From NCBI GenBank assembly GCA_947448735.1, contig CANFOS010000005.1, positions 62,001 to 126,000 of the forward strand: a stretch of DNA of 64,000 nt. Reading direction: 5' to 3'. Source of the stretch: Comamonadaceae bacterium. Its GTDB lineage: Bacteria > Pseudomonadota > Gammaproteobacteria > Burkholderiales > Burkholderiaceae_C. Positions 29,230-36,656 of this stretch are shown one piece after another. Numbering within the stretch: position 1 is the stretch's first letter; every line of letters starts with the position of its first letter. The notes beneath the pieces were generated by a model that saw only the letters and a program-made list of their open reading frames with translations, was not told the DNA's origin and did no database searches. A program made the position numbers and the translations under genes.

Positions 29230-30021
29230 ATGAAGCTTTTCAAATTTCTGACCCTCCAACTGGCCCTGTGCAGCTTGATCGCTGCCATGCCTGCAGCAGC
29301 ACAAACCAAGTCACATTTGCAGACTGTGCTGGAGCGCGGCACGCTGCGCGTCGGCACCACCGGTGACTTCAACCCCATGTCGGTGAAAGACCCCGCCACC
29401 AACAGCTACAAGGGTTTTGACATTGAGGCCATGGAGCAATTGGCCAAAGACATGGGCGTCAAGGTCGAGTTTGTACCGACCGAGTGGGCCACGCTGATTG
29501 CCGGCCTGACATCTGACCGTTATGACATTTTTGCGGGGGGCTCTTCGCTGACCATGGCCCGAGCCAAAACAGTGGCCTTCACCGTGCCCTATGTTGAGGC
29601 AGGCACGGTGCCACTGGTGCTTAAAACCAATGCGGCCAAGTTCAAAACCTGGGCGGACCTGAACAAAAAAGGCACCACTGTTGCCGTTTTGCTGGGCACC
29701 GTGTTTGAAGAGCAGGCCAAAGCCGTGTTCCCATTGGCCACCGTCAAAAGCATTGAAAAACCAGCCAATGGCTATCAGGAAGTGCTGGCAGGCCGTGCCA
29801 TAGCCACGATCACCAGCAACATTGAGGCCGCCACCCTGATGGCGACTTACCCCACGCTCACCACCTTGAGCGGCGCGGAGCCGCGCAACAAGCGCCCGTT
29901 TGCGTACCCGATTGCACAGAACGACCCGACCTGGACAACTTTTCTGAACAACTGGGTGGCACTGAAAACATCTGAAGGTTATTTCAAGTCCCTCGAGGCC
30001 AAGTGGCTTGCTGCCAAATAA
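29230..30021 (+). CDS. ABC importer substrate-binding protein (amino-acid type)
   Basis: A 263-residue periplasmic binding protein of the SBP_bac_3 family. Signal peptide about residues 1-24, cleaved after PAAA. LERGTLRVGTTGDFNPMSV, YKGFDIEAMEQLAKDMGVKVEFVPTEWATLIAGLTSDRYDIFAGGSSLTMARA are the family's ligand-binding segments. Some close relatives are cyclohexadienyl dehydratases (PheC type), so an enzymatic role cannot be excluded; the adjoining permease favours transport. A 220-base gap lies upstream with no other gene. The permease GTG follows its stop directly. Confidence 0.88.
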   Translation: MKLFKFLTLQLALCSLIAAMPAAAQTKSHLQTVLERGTLRVGTTGDFNPMSVKDPATNSYKGFDIEAMEQLAKDMGVKVEFVPTEWATLIAGLTSDRYDIFAGGSSLTMARAKTVAFTVPYVEAGTVPLVLKTNAAKFKTWADLNKKGTTVAVLLGTVFEEQAKAVFPLATVKSIEKPANGYQEVLAGRAIATITSNIEAATLMATYPTLTTLSGAEPRNKRPFAYPIAQNDPTWTTFLNNWVALKTSEGYFKSLEAKWLAAK

Positions 30022-30783
30022 GTGCGTATTAAACGCCTGAGCCTGCTGCCCTGCCTGGCAGCGCTGCTTTTGCTGGGCGGCTGCGCCAGCAACTCCAGCT
30101 ACAACTGGGGCTGGTATGTGTTTAACCCGGCCCTGCCCAAGGGCTTGGGCAATATTGAGTTTTTGATCAGCGGCGTTGGCATGACGCTGGCGTTGTCTGT
30201 CACGGCCATTTTGATATCCGTGTTGATGGGCCTGCTGCTGGCTGTGTCGCTGCTGTCGCCCTACAAGGCGCTGCGCTGGACGGCGCGCACCTACGTCGAA
30301 TGCTTTCGCGCCATACCGCTGCTGGTGTTGCTGTTGTGGGTGTACTACGGCTTGCCCGTGGTCAGCGGCCTGCAATTTGGTGCCTTTGCTGCGGGGGTGA
30401 TGTCGCTGGCGCTGTCGGATGCCGCGTTTGAAGCCGAGGTGTTTCGCGCCGGCTTGCAGTCGGTCGCCCGGGGCCAGCGCGAAGCCGCCGAAACCCTGGG
30501 CCTGTCCCGCTGGTCAACCCTGCGCTATGTGGTGTTTCCGCAAGCGATTCGTACCATCTTGCCAGCGCTGGGCAACCAGTTTGTGTATGTGCTCAAAATG
30601 AGTTCGCTGGTGTCGGTGATTGGCCTGCAAGAGTTCACGCGCCGCGCCAATGAGCTGAATGTGACCGAATACCGTCCGCTGGAGATTTACACTTTTTTGG
30701 TGGCTGAATACCTGCTGCTCATCTTGCTGGCCTCGTGGGGTGTGCGCCGACTCGAGCACAAGCTGGCGCAGTCGCAGCGCTAG
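30022..30783 (+). CDS. ABC importer permease (amino-acid type)
   Basis: A 253-residue membrane permease with the coupling EAA loop EAAETLGLSRWSTLRYVVFPQAIRTILPALGN. Five or more hydrophobic segments. It begins with GTG right after the binding-protein TAA, so it depends on coupled translation. Unusually, the first 22 residues look like a lipoprotein signal (SLLPCLAALLLLGGCASNSS with an LGGC lipobox) before the segment YNWGWYVFNPALP. The stop codon lies in the first unit of an 8-base tandem repeat. Confidence 0.88.
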   Translation: MRIKRLSLLPCLAALLLLGGCASNSSYNWGWYVFNPALPKGLGNIEFLISGVGMTLALSVTAILISVLMGLLLAVSLLSPYKALRWTARTYVECFRAIPLLVLLLWVYYGLPVVSGLQFGAFAAGVMSLALSDAAFEAEVFRAGLQSVARGQREAAETLGLSRWSTLRYVVFPQAIRTILPALGNQFVYVLKMSSLVSVIGLQEFTRRANELNVTEYRPLEIYTFLVAEYLLLILLASWGVRRLEHKLAQSQR

Positions 30784-30801
30784 ACCGCTAGACCGCTAGA
30801 C
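30779..30801 (+). repeat. Tandem octamer GCTAGACC, three copies
   Basis: Two GCTAGACC units and a third ending in A. The permease stop TAG is in the first unit, and the array places TAG in all three frames. Confidence 0.9.
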
Positions 30802-30835
30802 ATTAGCGAGCCGCGCAGCGTCAGCTGTGGCCTTG

Positions 30836-31612
30836 TCAATGGTGCAGGATGCGGCCTAAAAACTCTTTGCAGCGCGCCGTTTGCGGCGCGCTAAAAAACG
30901 CCTCCGGTGCAGCGCTTTCGACAATTCTCCCGTCGTCCATGAAGATCACCTTGTCAGCGGCGCGCCGGGCAAAGCCCATCTCGTGGGTGACACAAATCAT
31001 CGTCATGCCATCTTGGGCCAGGTCTTCCATCACCTGCAGCACTTCCATGATCATTTCCGGGTCAAGTGCCGACGTCGGCTCGTCAAACAGCATGATTTTG
31101 GGGCGCATGCACAGCGACCTCGCAATCGCCACCCGCTGCTGTTGCCCGCCTGACAGCTGGCCGGGGTATTTGTCCGCTTGCCCGGCAATGCCGACACGCT
31201 CCAGATACTGCATGGCCAGCGCCTGGGTTTCAGCTTTGGGCATGCCGCGCGCTTTCATGGGGGCCAGCATCAGGTTGTCGAGCACGGACAGGTGAGGGAA
31301 CAAATTGAACTGCTGAAACACCATGCCGACCTCACGCCGCAGCTGCTGCACGCTGGCGCGGTCATCGCTGAGCGTCACGCCATCGACCACAATCTCGCCC
31401 TGCTCGTGTTTTTCAAGCCGCGCAATGCAGCGGATCAGGGTTGACTTGCCCGAGCCTGATGGCCCGCAGATCACCACTTTTTCGCCAGCTGCGACTTGCA
31501 AAGACACTTCGTCGAGTGCTTGAAACTCACCGAACCACTTGGACACACCCCGCATGTCAATGATGGGGGGCTTGCTGGCATCTGGCTCTGGCTTTACTGG
31601 AGTTTCAGTCAT
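30836..31612 (-). CDS. ABC importer ATPase (GlnQ/GltL type)
   Basis: A 258-residue ATPase: Walker [11 protein letters not shown] near residue 50, Q-loop [12 protein letters not shown], signature [15 protein letters not shown], Walker [15 protein letters not shown]-loop CVTHEMGFA. It should energise the permease next door, which has no other ATPase, but it is encoded on the opposite strand, convergent with the permease (52-base gap). It is divergent from the creatininase-like gene with only 40 bases between the starts, so a shared control region is likely. Confidence 0.92.
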   Translation of the reverse strand: MTETPVKPEPDASKPPIIDMRGVSKWFGEFQALDEVSLQVAAGEKVVICGPSGSGKSTLIRCIARLEKHEQGEIVVDGVTLSDDRASVQQLRREVGMVFQQFNLFPHLSVLDNLMLAPMKARGMPKAETQALAMQYLERVGIAGQADKYPGQLSGGQQQRVAIARSLCMRPKIMLFDEPTSALDPEMIMEVLQVMEDLAQDGMTMICVTHEMGFARRAADKVIFMDDGRIVESAAPEAFFSAPQTARCKEFLGRILHH

Positions 31613-31652
31613 CTGGAGGGTGGTTTCTTGCTCTGCTTTATTATGCGTTCAT

Positions 31653-32432
31653 ATGCAATTAACCCATGCCACCTGGGGCGAAGTCAGCGCGTATTTGGCG
31701 CGGTCCCAAGCCATCATCGTGCCCATCGGCTCGACCGAGCAGCACGGCCCTATTGGCTTGATGGGCACCGATGCTTTGACAGCAGAGGCCGTCGCACACG
31801 GCATCGGCGAACAAACTGGCGCACTCGTTGGCCCCACCTTGAGCCTGAGCGTGGCGCAGTTCAACCTTGGCTTTCCCGGCACCATTTCATTGCGCGCCAC
31901 CACGCTGATGGCGCTCATCAACGACTATGTTTTGTCGCTCCAGCGGCAAGGCTTTGAGCGGTTTTATTTTGTCAATGGCCACGGCGCCAATGTGTCGGTG
32001 GCCAAGGCCGCGTTTCAGGATATTTACGCGCAGTTCAGCCTGGGCAGCCTGACCGGCCAGGCGCCACGCTGCCGATTGCGCAGCTGGTGGGACTACCCCC
32101 AAGCCGACGCGCTGCGCAAGGCGTGGTACGGCGCGGCAGAAGGCATGCACGCCACACCCAGCGAGATTGCCATGACGCTGCATCTGCTGCCCGGCTCGGC
32201 CAGGCAGGCCCCGCCCGAGCTTCTTGCCGCGCCAGCGCAGCTGCCCGCCACCTTTTTGCGTGACCACGGCGGCGACAACCACTGGGATGCGCAAACCCAC
32301 CAGGCAGCCTTCCCCGACGGCCGCGTTGGGTCTGATTCCGCATTGGCCACCGCCGATCAAGGCCGGCAACTGCTGGCAGCGGCAATTGAGGACGGCTGCG
32401 AAGACTTTGCCGCGTTCGTCACACAAGCCTGA
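31653..32432 (+). CDS. Creatininase-family metal amidohydrolase
   Basis: A 259-residue protein of the creatininase/MftE family. Metal-binding pattern: IPIGSTEQHGP (Glu29, His31), LMGTDALTAEA (Asp40), FVNGHGAN (His110), and EGMHATPSE (His166, Glu171). Members hydrolyse cyclic or linear amides (creatinine, formamidopyrimidine products, peptides). The Glu that follows the third His by two positions in true creatininase is not present (NGHGAN), so creatinine itself is uncertain. The ATG at 31653 fits the family; first gene of a tight four-gene operon. Confidence 0.85.
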   Translation: MQLTHATWGEVSAYLARSQAIIVPIGSTEQHGPIGLMGTDALTAEAVAHGIGEQTGALVGPTLSLSVAQFNLGFPGTISLRATTLMALINDYVLSLQRQGFERFYFVNGHGANVSVAKAAFQDIYAQFSLGSLTGQAPRCRLRSWWDYPQADALRKAWYGAAEGMHATPSEIAMTLHLLPGSARQAPPELLAAPAQLPATFLRDHGGDNHWDAQTHQAAFPDGRVGSDSALATADQGRQLLAAAIEDGCEDFAAFVTQA

Positions 32433-32445
32433 AGCGCGGCACGGT

Positions 32446-33060
32446 ATGGCACAGACTTTTAAACACACACCGCTGCTGCACCCTGAATGGCAGACGATTG
32501 AGAAAATCTCGCTTGAAGATTTCTCCAGCGCTGACTGGACGACGCTGAACACCCAGCGCGCCGTGTACTACCAGCAAGAACAAGCGCGCCAGGTGCTGCG
32601 CATGCTGGCTGTGTCAGAGCATGACACCAGCTTTGGCTACATGGTCAACAACTACCGGCATTCGCTGCAATCGGCCACCATGGCGCTGCGTGATGGCTTG
32701 ACTGAAGAAGACGTGGTGGTTTGCCTGCTGCACGACATCGGTTTTATTGCCTGCCCGTCGACGCATGGCGAGTTTGCCGCAGAACTGCTGGGCAGCTACG
32801 TGTCTGACCGCAACTACTGGATGCTGCAACGCCACGGCACGTTTCAAAACATTCACTCGCCGCACTTGCCAGGTGTGGATGTGAACGAGCGTGAACGCTG
32901 GCGCGGCCACCCGCACTTTGACTGGGCGGCCACTTTTGTCGACAAGTACGACCAGGCCGCCTGCGACCCCAACTACGACTGCGCGCCACTGGCTTTTTTT
33001 GAGCCCATGGTGCAGCGCCTGTTTGCCCGCAAGCCGGTCAAGCGGCCCCATAAAGATTAA
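32446..33060 (+). CDS. HD-domain protein with six diiron-type ligands (PhnZ-like)
   Basis: A 204-residue protein. Ligand-type residues, in order: His72 (NNYRHSLQSA), His96-Asp97 (CLLHDIGF), His107 (STHGEFAAELL), His130 (LQRHGTFQ) and Asp169 (VDKYDQAACDP). This H..HD..H..H..D order matches dinuclear HD proteins, including the mixed-valent diiron oxygenases PhnZ and TmpB that cleave hydroxylated phosphonates, and also some phosphohydrolases. The HDIGH of PhnZ is HDIGF here. A Tyr at 70 precedes the first His. It lies 13 bases after the creatininase gene and 27 before the AhpD-like gene. Function is inferred only. Confidence 0.72.
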   Translation: MAQTFKHTPLLHPEWQTIEKISLEDFSSADWTTLNTQRAVYYQQEQARQVLRMLAVSEHDTSFGYMVNNYRHSLQSATMALRDGLTEEDVVVCLLHDIGFIACPSTHGEFAAELLGSYVSDRNYWMLQRHGTFQNIHSPHLPGVDVNERERWRGHPHFDWAATFVDKYDQAACDPNYDCAPLAFFEPMVQRLFARKPVKRPHKD

Positions 33061-33087
33061 TCAAAGACTCACAAAAAAGAGATTGCC

Positions 33088-33678
33088 ATGACCGCCTGGA
33101 TTCGGATGATCCCGCTTGAAGAAGCCACCGGCACGCTGGCTGCAGCCTATGCCAAAGTCACCACGCCGCACGGCACGGTAGATAACGTGATGAAGGCTCA
33201 CAGCCTGCGCCCACACACCATGGAAGGGCATGTGGCGCTGTACCGCAGCGTGCTGCACACGCCCGACAACACACTGCCGTTCTGGTTTCTGGAAGTCATT
33301 GCGTCTTACACCAGCAGCCTGAACCAGTGCCTGTACAGCTTCACCCACCACTTCACCAACGCGCGGCGACTGATCAACGACAAGGCGCGCTCGGATGCGA
33401 TCCTGGCCGCCATGAACGCGCGCAAACCCGAGCAAGCCTTCAGCGGCAAACACCTGGCGCTGATGCTTTACGCGGGCAAGCTCACCACCCAGGTTGGCAA
33501 CATGCAAAAGCCCGACGTGGATGCCCTGCACGTGGCCGGGTGTGACGACGGTGAAATTCTGGAGGTCAATCAGGTGTGTGCCTACTTCAATTATTCAAAC
33601 CGCCTCCTCAACGGTCTGGGTGTGACGACTGAGGGCGACGTGATTGGTTACTACACAGAAACCGAGGGGACAGCATGA
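33088..33678 (+). CDS. AhpD/carboxymuconolactone decarboxylase-like protein
   Basis: A 196-residue all-helical protein of the peroxidase-related AhpD group. The signature segment is FLEVIASYTSSLNQCLYSFTHHF: Glu69, Cys81 and His88 are kept, but the second Cys of CxxC is Ser84. That loses the dithiol needed for disulfide-based peroxidase activity, so a different chemistry or a structural role is likely. It follows the HD gene and overlaps the oxygenase gene by four bases (ATGA), so translation is coupled. Confidence 0.8.
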   Translation: MTAWIRMIPLEEATGTLAAAYAKVTTPHGTVDNVMKAHSLRPHTMEGHVALYRSVLHTPDNTLPFWFLEVIASYTSSLNQCLYSFTHHFTNARRLINDKARSDAILAAMNARKPEQAFSGKHLALMLYAGKLTTQVGNMQKPDVDALHVAGCDDGEILEVNQVCAYFNYSNRLLNGLGVTTEGDVIGYYTETEGTA

Positions 33679-34670
33679 GCGCCGCTTACGCCACGGCCAA
33701 GCAGGTTGCCGTCAGCAGCATCCCGGTGATTGACATTGCGCCGCTTCAAAGCAATACCCACGCCGACCTGGCAAGCGTGGGCGCGCAAATGCGCGAGGCG
33801 GTGGAAGACATGGGGTTTTTCTACGTTAAAAATCACAGCGTTGACCTGGCATTGATCGAGCGCGTCGACTCTCTGGCACACCAGTTTTTTGCCCATCCGC
33901 TGACCAGCAAGTTGCAGGTCGAGCCACAAGGCCGCCACCGGGGCTATTTGAAAATCGGTGAAGCAAAAATGTCCGCCAAGGCCAAAACTGACTTGAAAGA
34001 GAGTTTTATCTGGGGCATTGATGTCCCCGAGGACGATGCTGACTACCTGGCAGGCAACCCCATGATGGGCCCGAACCGCTGGCCCGCCTTCATGCCCGAG
34101 CTGCGCCCGGCACTGAACGCCTACATGACCGCCTGCCACGTTTGCGCACAGCGAATTTTGCGCGCCCTCGCCGTCAGTTTGAATGCCGACGAAGATACCT
34201 TTGTAAAGCGTTTTAGCAAACCCATTTCACGCGGCGCGCTGGTGCACTACCCACCGCAGCCGCCTGGCGCAGGCGAGCAGCAATTTGGCGTGGCCCCGCA
34301 CACCGACTACGGCGTGATCACCTTGCTGCATCAGGACATGGTGGGCGGCCTGCAGGTTTTCAGCCGCCAGCGTGAATGGGTTACCGCGCATCCGATTGCC
34401 GGCACGCTGGTCATCAACTCGGGCGATTTGCTGGGCCGCTGGTCAAATGATCACTTCAGGTCCAACAGCCACCGCGTGGTCAATTCATCAGGCCGCGAGC
34501 GGCTGTCTATTGCGATGTTTGTCGACCCCGACTTTGACACACCCATCGTGCCGGTGACCGGGCCGGGCGAGGCGGCCAAGTATCCCGAAGTCAGTTGCGG
34601 CGACTACATTGCCGCGCGCTTTGACAAGTCCTTTGCCTATCGGCAAAAAGCCGACACGCCGCAAGCCTGA
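33675..34670 (+). CDS. 2-oxoglutarate/Fe(II)-dependent oxygenase (isopenicillin N synthase type)
   Basis: A 331-residue jelly-roll oxygenase. N-terminal DIOX_N part IPVIDIAPLQ and GFFYVKNH; iron triad His209-x-Asp211 (APHTDYG) and His266 (SNSHRVVN); the 2-oxoglutarate carboxylate is bound by Arg276 in RLSIAMF. This is the standard 2OG-oxygenase set, so it probably hydroxylates or oxidises a small imported substrate. It is the last gene in the operon creatininase - HD - AhpD-like - oxygenase; the tight coupling argues for one pathway. Confidence 0.88.
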   Translation: MSAAYATAKQVAVSSIPVIDIAPLQSNTHADLASVGAQMREAVEDMGFFYVKNHSVDLALIERVDSLAHQFFAHPLTSKLQVEPQGRHRGYLKIGEAKMSAKAKTDLKESFIWGIDVPEDDADYLAGNPMMGPNRWPAFMPELRPALNAYMTACHVCAQRILRALAVSLNADEDTFVKRFSKPISRGALVHYPPQPPGAGEQQFGVAPHTDYGVITLLHQDMVGGLQVFSRQREWVTAHPIAGTLVINSGDLLGRWSNDHFRSNSHRVVNSSGRERLSIAMFVDPDFDTPIVPVTGPGEAAKYPEVSCGDYIAARFDKSFAYRQKADTPQA

Positions 34671-34679
34671 GCGGCAAGC

Positions 34680-35066
34680 TCAAGCCGTTTTGGGCAGGCG
34701 GTACACCGCGCACAACTTGTTGCCGTCTGGGTCACGCAGATACGCCAGGTACATCTTGCCCGCCGCGCCTTCGCGCAGACCAGGTGGGTCTTCACAGGTC
34801 ACGCCGCCGTTGGCTACACCTGCTGCATGAAACGCATCAACCTCGGCCTGCGACTGAGCATTCAACCCAATCGTGCCGCCATTGCCATGGGTAGCAGGCT
34901 GCCCGTTGACCGGCGTGACGATGCCCAGCGAGCCGGTAGCACTTCGGTAGTAATAACGTGCCTTGCCAGCCACCCCGGGGCCGACACCCATCACGCCGAA
35001 TATCGCGTCGTAAAACCGCTTGGATGCCTCCAGGTCATTGACGCCGACCGTGATGTGACTGAACAT
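34680..35066 (-). CDS. VOC-family (glyoxalase/bleomycin-resistance fold) protein
   Basis: A 128-residue protein with the two beta-alpha-beta-beta-beta modules: MFSHITVGVNDLEASKRFYDAIFG at the start and KMYLAYLRDPDGNKLCAVY at the end with a conserved Glu/His region reduced (LRDPDGNKLCAV). Metal ligands of true glyoxalase I are not all visible, so the substrate is open. It is convergent with the oxygenase operon (9-base gap) and may not belong to it. Confidence 0.82.
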   Translation of the reverse strand: MFSHITVGVNDLEASKRFYDAIFGVMGVGPGVAGKARYYYRSATGSLGIVTPVNGQPATHGNGGTIGLNAQSQAEVDAFHAAGVANGGVTCEDPPGLREGAAGKMYLAYLRDPDGNKLCAVYRLPKTA

Positions 35067-35339
35067 GTTTTGTCTCCATGAAGACCCGTTGACGGGCCGG
35101 TTAAGTACTGATTAAGCGTTGGCAAAAGGCCGGAAGTAACCCATAAATGATAGCCGATGACGGTCCCGCGGGTCACACGGGTATCGCCAAGCGCTATTTA
35201 TTGAGAAGCTGCTCACCCTTGTATCTGTTGGCCTGGAGGCGCTTTCAACAGATGAAAGCATCAAGTCGCAAGCCACCGCCTACGCACACCAAGGCTTGCA
35301 GCCTACGCACAGCAGCAACAGAACAATGCACATTAGCGC
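35067..35339. other. 273-base gap without a gene
   Basis: Contains a family 1 repeat (35193-35247). The rest shows no convincing coding frame or terminator. Confidence 0.5.
35193..35247 (+). repeat. Dispersed ~55 bp element (family 1), intergenic
   Basis: GCTATTTATTGAGAAGCTGC, then TCACCCTTGTATCTGTTGGC and CTGGAGGC: same order as 10970-11024 with more mismatches. Confidence 0.6.
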
Positions 35340-35597
35340 ATGGTCAAAGCCAAATTACCCTCCGCATTGTCCAGCCGCCCCCCGGCCAAACCGACCAAGG
35401 TCGCCAAACCGCATGATGCGGCAATTACAGACCAGTTGCGCATGCCCAATGAACGCGACGAGGCGCTGGACATGACAAATGACGCGCCAGACCCCTTGAT
35501 GACGCAGGCGGCCGTGGACGTGGCGCGTGGCGTGCAAGACACGAGCAAGGCGGCAGAGCTGGACCGTGCCTACAAAAAGCTCAAAGGCTGGGGCTAG
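35340..35597 (+). CDS. Hypothetical protein, 85 residues
   Basis: MVKAKLPSALSSRPPAKPTKVAKPHD start, then an acidic middle (NERDEALDMTNDAPDPL) and a helical C terminus (AAELDRAYKKLKGWG). It is hydrophilic, likely disordered in the first half. Similar short proteins occur in Burkholderiales to my knowledge, with no function. No clear ribosome binding site. Its TAG stop and that of pirin share the palindrome CTAG (35594-35597). Confidence 0.6.
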   Translation: MVKAKLPSALSSRPPAKPTKVAKPHDAAITDQLRMPNERDEALDMTNDAPDPLMTQAAVDVARGVQDTSKAAELDRAYKKLKGWG

Positions 35598-36616
35598 TCA
35601 GGCTGCTCTACCCGCCCACCCGGATGCGTCGCCAGTCTGGCCGGGTCGTGGCCATGCGTGGGGGCGGGGTCGGCAAACGGCCAGCCACCGAACTGGGTGC
35701 GTTGGTAGTCCTGCATGGTTTGCCTGATCTCGGCCTGGGTGTTCATGACAAACGGGCCGTACTGGGCGACTGGCTCGGCGATGGGTTTGCCTTGCAGCAG
35801 CAAAAACTCCGCTTCTTCTCTGCCATTGACAAGCTCAACCGCGGCATCGGCTTGCAGTTCCATCGCGCTGTGGCTGCCAACACCGTGCCCGCCAACCGAT
35901 ACCGACTGACCTTTGAAGAAATACAGCATGCGCCTCGACCCAGCCTTGGCTGCTGGCAGGGTAAAGCGTGCGTCGGGCTGCATGCGCAGCGTCCAGATGG
36001 CGACATCGGCCTGGGCTTGGGAGGCCCATGAATTGGGCGGTGGGCTGAGTGGTTTGTCAGCATCGGCTAGCTGGCCCGCGATGATGGACACATAGGTGTC
36101 CAGCCCAGTGGCATCTTTGACCACGCGGCTGGGAATGTCGTTGGCCCAAAACATGGTGAAGTGCGGGTCGGCCATTTTGCTGGCCGCCGGCAAGTTGAGC
36201 CAGATCTGGAACAGCTCCAGCGGGTTGGCGTCGTTTGTATTGAGGAGCGGAAACATCTCGGAATGCACGATGCCCTTGCCAGCCGTGAGCCACTGCACAT
36301 CGCCCCGCCCAAAGCGGGCAGTGGCGCCGAGTGAGTCCGAATGGTCAATCAGGCCCTTGCGCACAATCGTCACGGTTTCAAAGCCCCGGTGCGGGTGCGC
36401 GGGAAAGCCCGGCACGGTGCTGCCGTGGTACATGCTCCAGCCGTCTTTGCGGCTGAAGTCCTGCCCCATATCGCGGCCTGCCAATGAGGCCTGGGGGCTC
36501 ATGTCGGCATTGGCGGCGGGGTAGGCGTCGTCGTGATAGACGCAGAATAAAAACGGGTCCAGTGTGGGCCACCGGGGGCCGAGGGGCTGGGTGTCAAGAA
36601 TAGGGTTGAGTGTCAT
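35594..36616 (-). CDS. Pirin-family protein
   Basis: A 340-residue bicupin of the pirin family. The metal-binding N-terminal cupin shows HPHRGFETVTIV, ending with VHSEMFP; the C-terminal cupin follows from about residue 200. Bacterial pirins include quercetin 2,3-dioxygenases and metabolic regulators. The ATG at 36616 (MTLNPILDTQPLGPRWPTLDPFLF) is favoured; the frame is open 31 codons further into the gap after the exporter gene. Downstream of the DMT exporter (40-base gap), probably one transcript. Confidence 0.88.
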   Translation of the reverse strand: MTLNPILDTQPLGPRWPTLDPFLFCVYHDDAYPAANADMSPQASLAGRDMGQDFSRKDGWSMYHGSTVPGFPAHPHRGFETVTIVRKGLIDHSDSLGATARFGRGDVQWLTAGKGIVHSEMFPLLNTNDANPLELFQIWLNLPAASKMADPHFTMFWANDIPSRVVKDATGLDTYVSIIAGQLADADKPLSPPPNSWASQAQADVAIWTLRMQPDARFTLPAAKAGSRRMLYFFKGQSVSVGGHGVGSHSAMELQADAAVELVNGREEAEFLLLQGKPIAEPVAQYGPFVMNTQAEIRQTMQDYQRTQFGGWPFADPAPTHGHDPARLATHPGGRVEQPD

Positions 36617-36656
36617 GGGATGTAGCTGGTGGTTAAAACAAAATTGACAAGTCGCG

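Noticed and set aside
29311..30375. A 354-codon minus-strand frame across the binding protein and permease genes
   Set aside because: Gln/Gly/His-rich shadow; the plus-strand genes have full domains.
31653..32432. Naming the gene creatininase outright
   Set aside because: The third-His motif is NGHGAN rather than the His-x-Glu of creatininase, and no creatine pathway genes are nearby; only the family is supported.
33675..34670. Isopenicillin N synthase in a beta-lactam pathway
   Set aside because: Only the fold and 2OG/iron residues fit; Arg276 indicates 2-oxoglutarate use and no beta-lactam genes are present.
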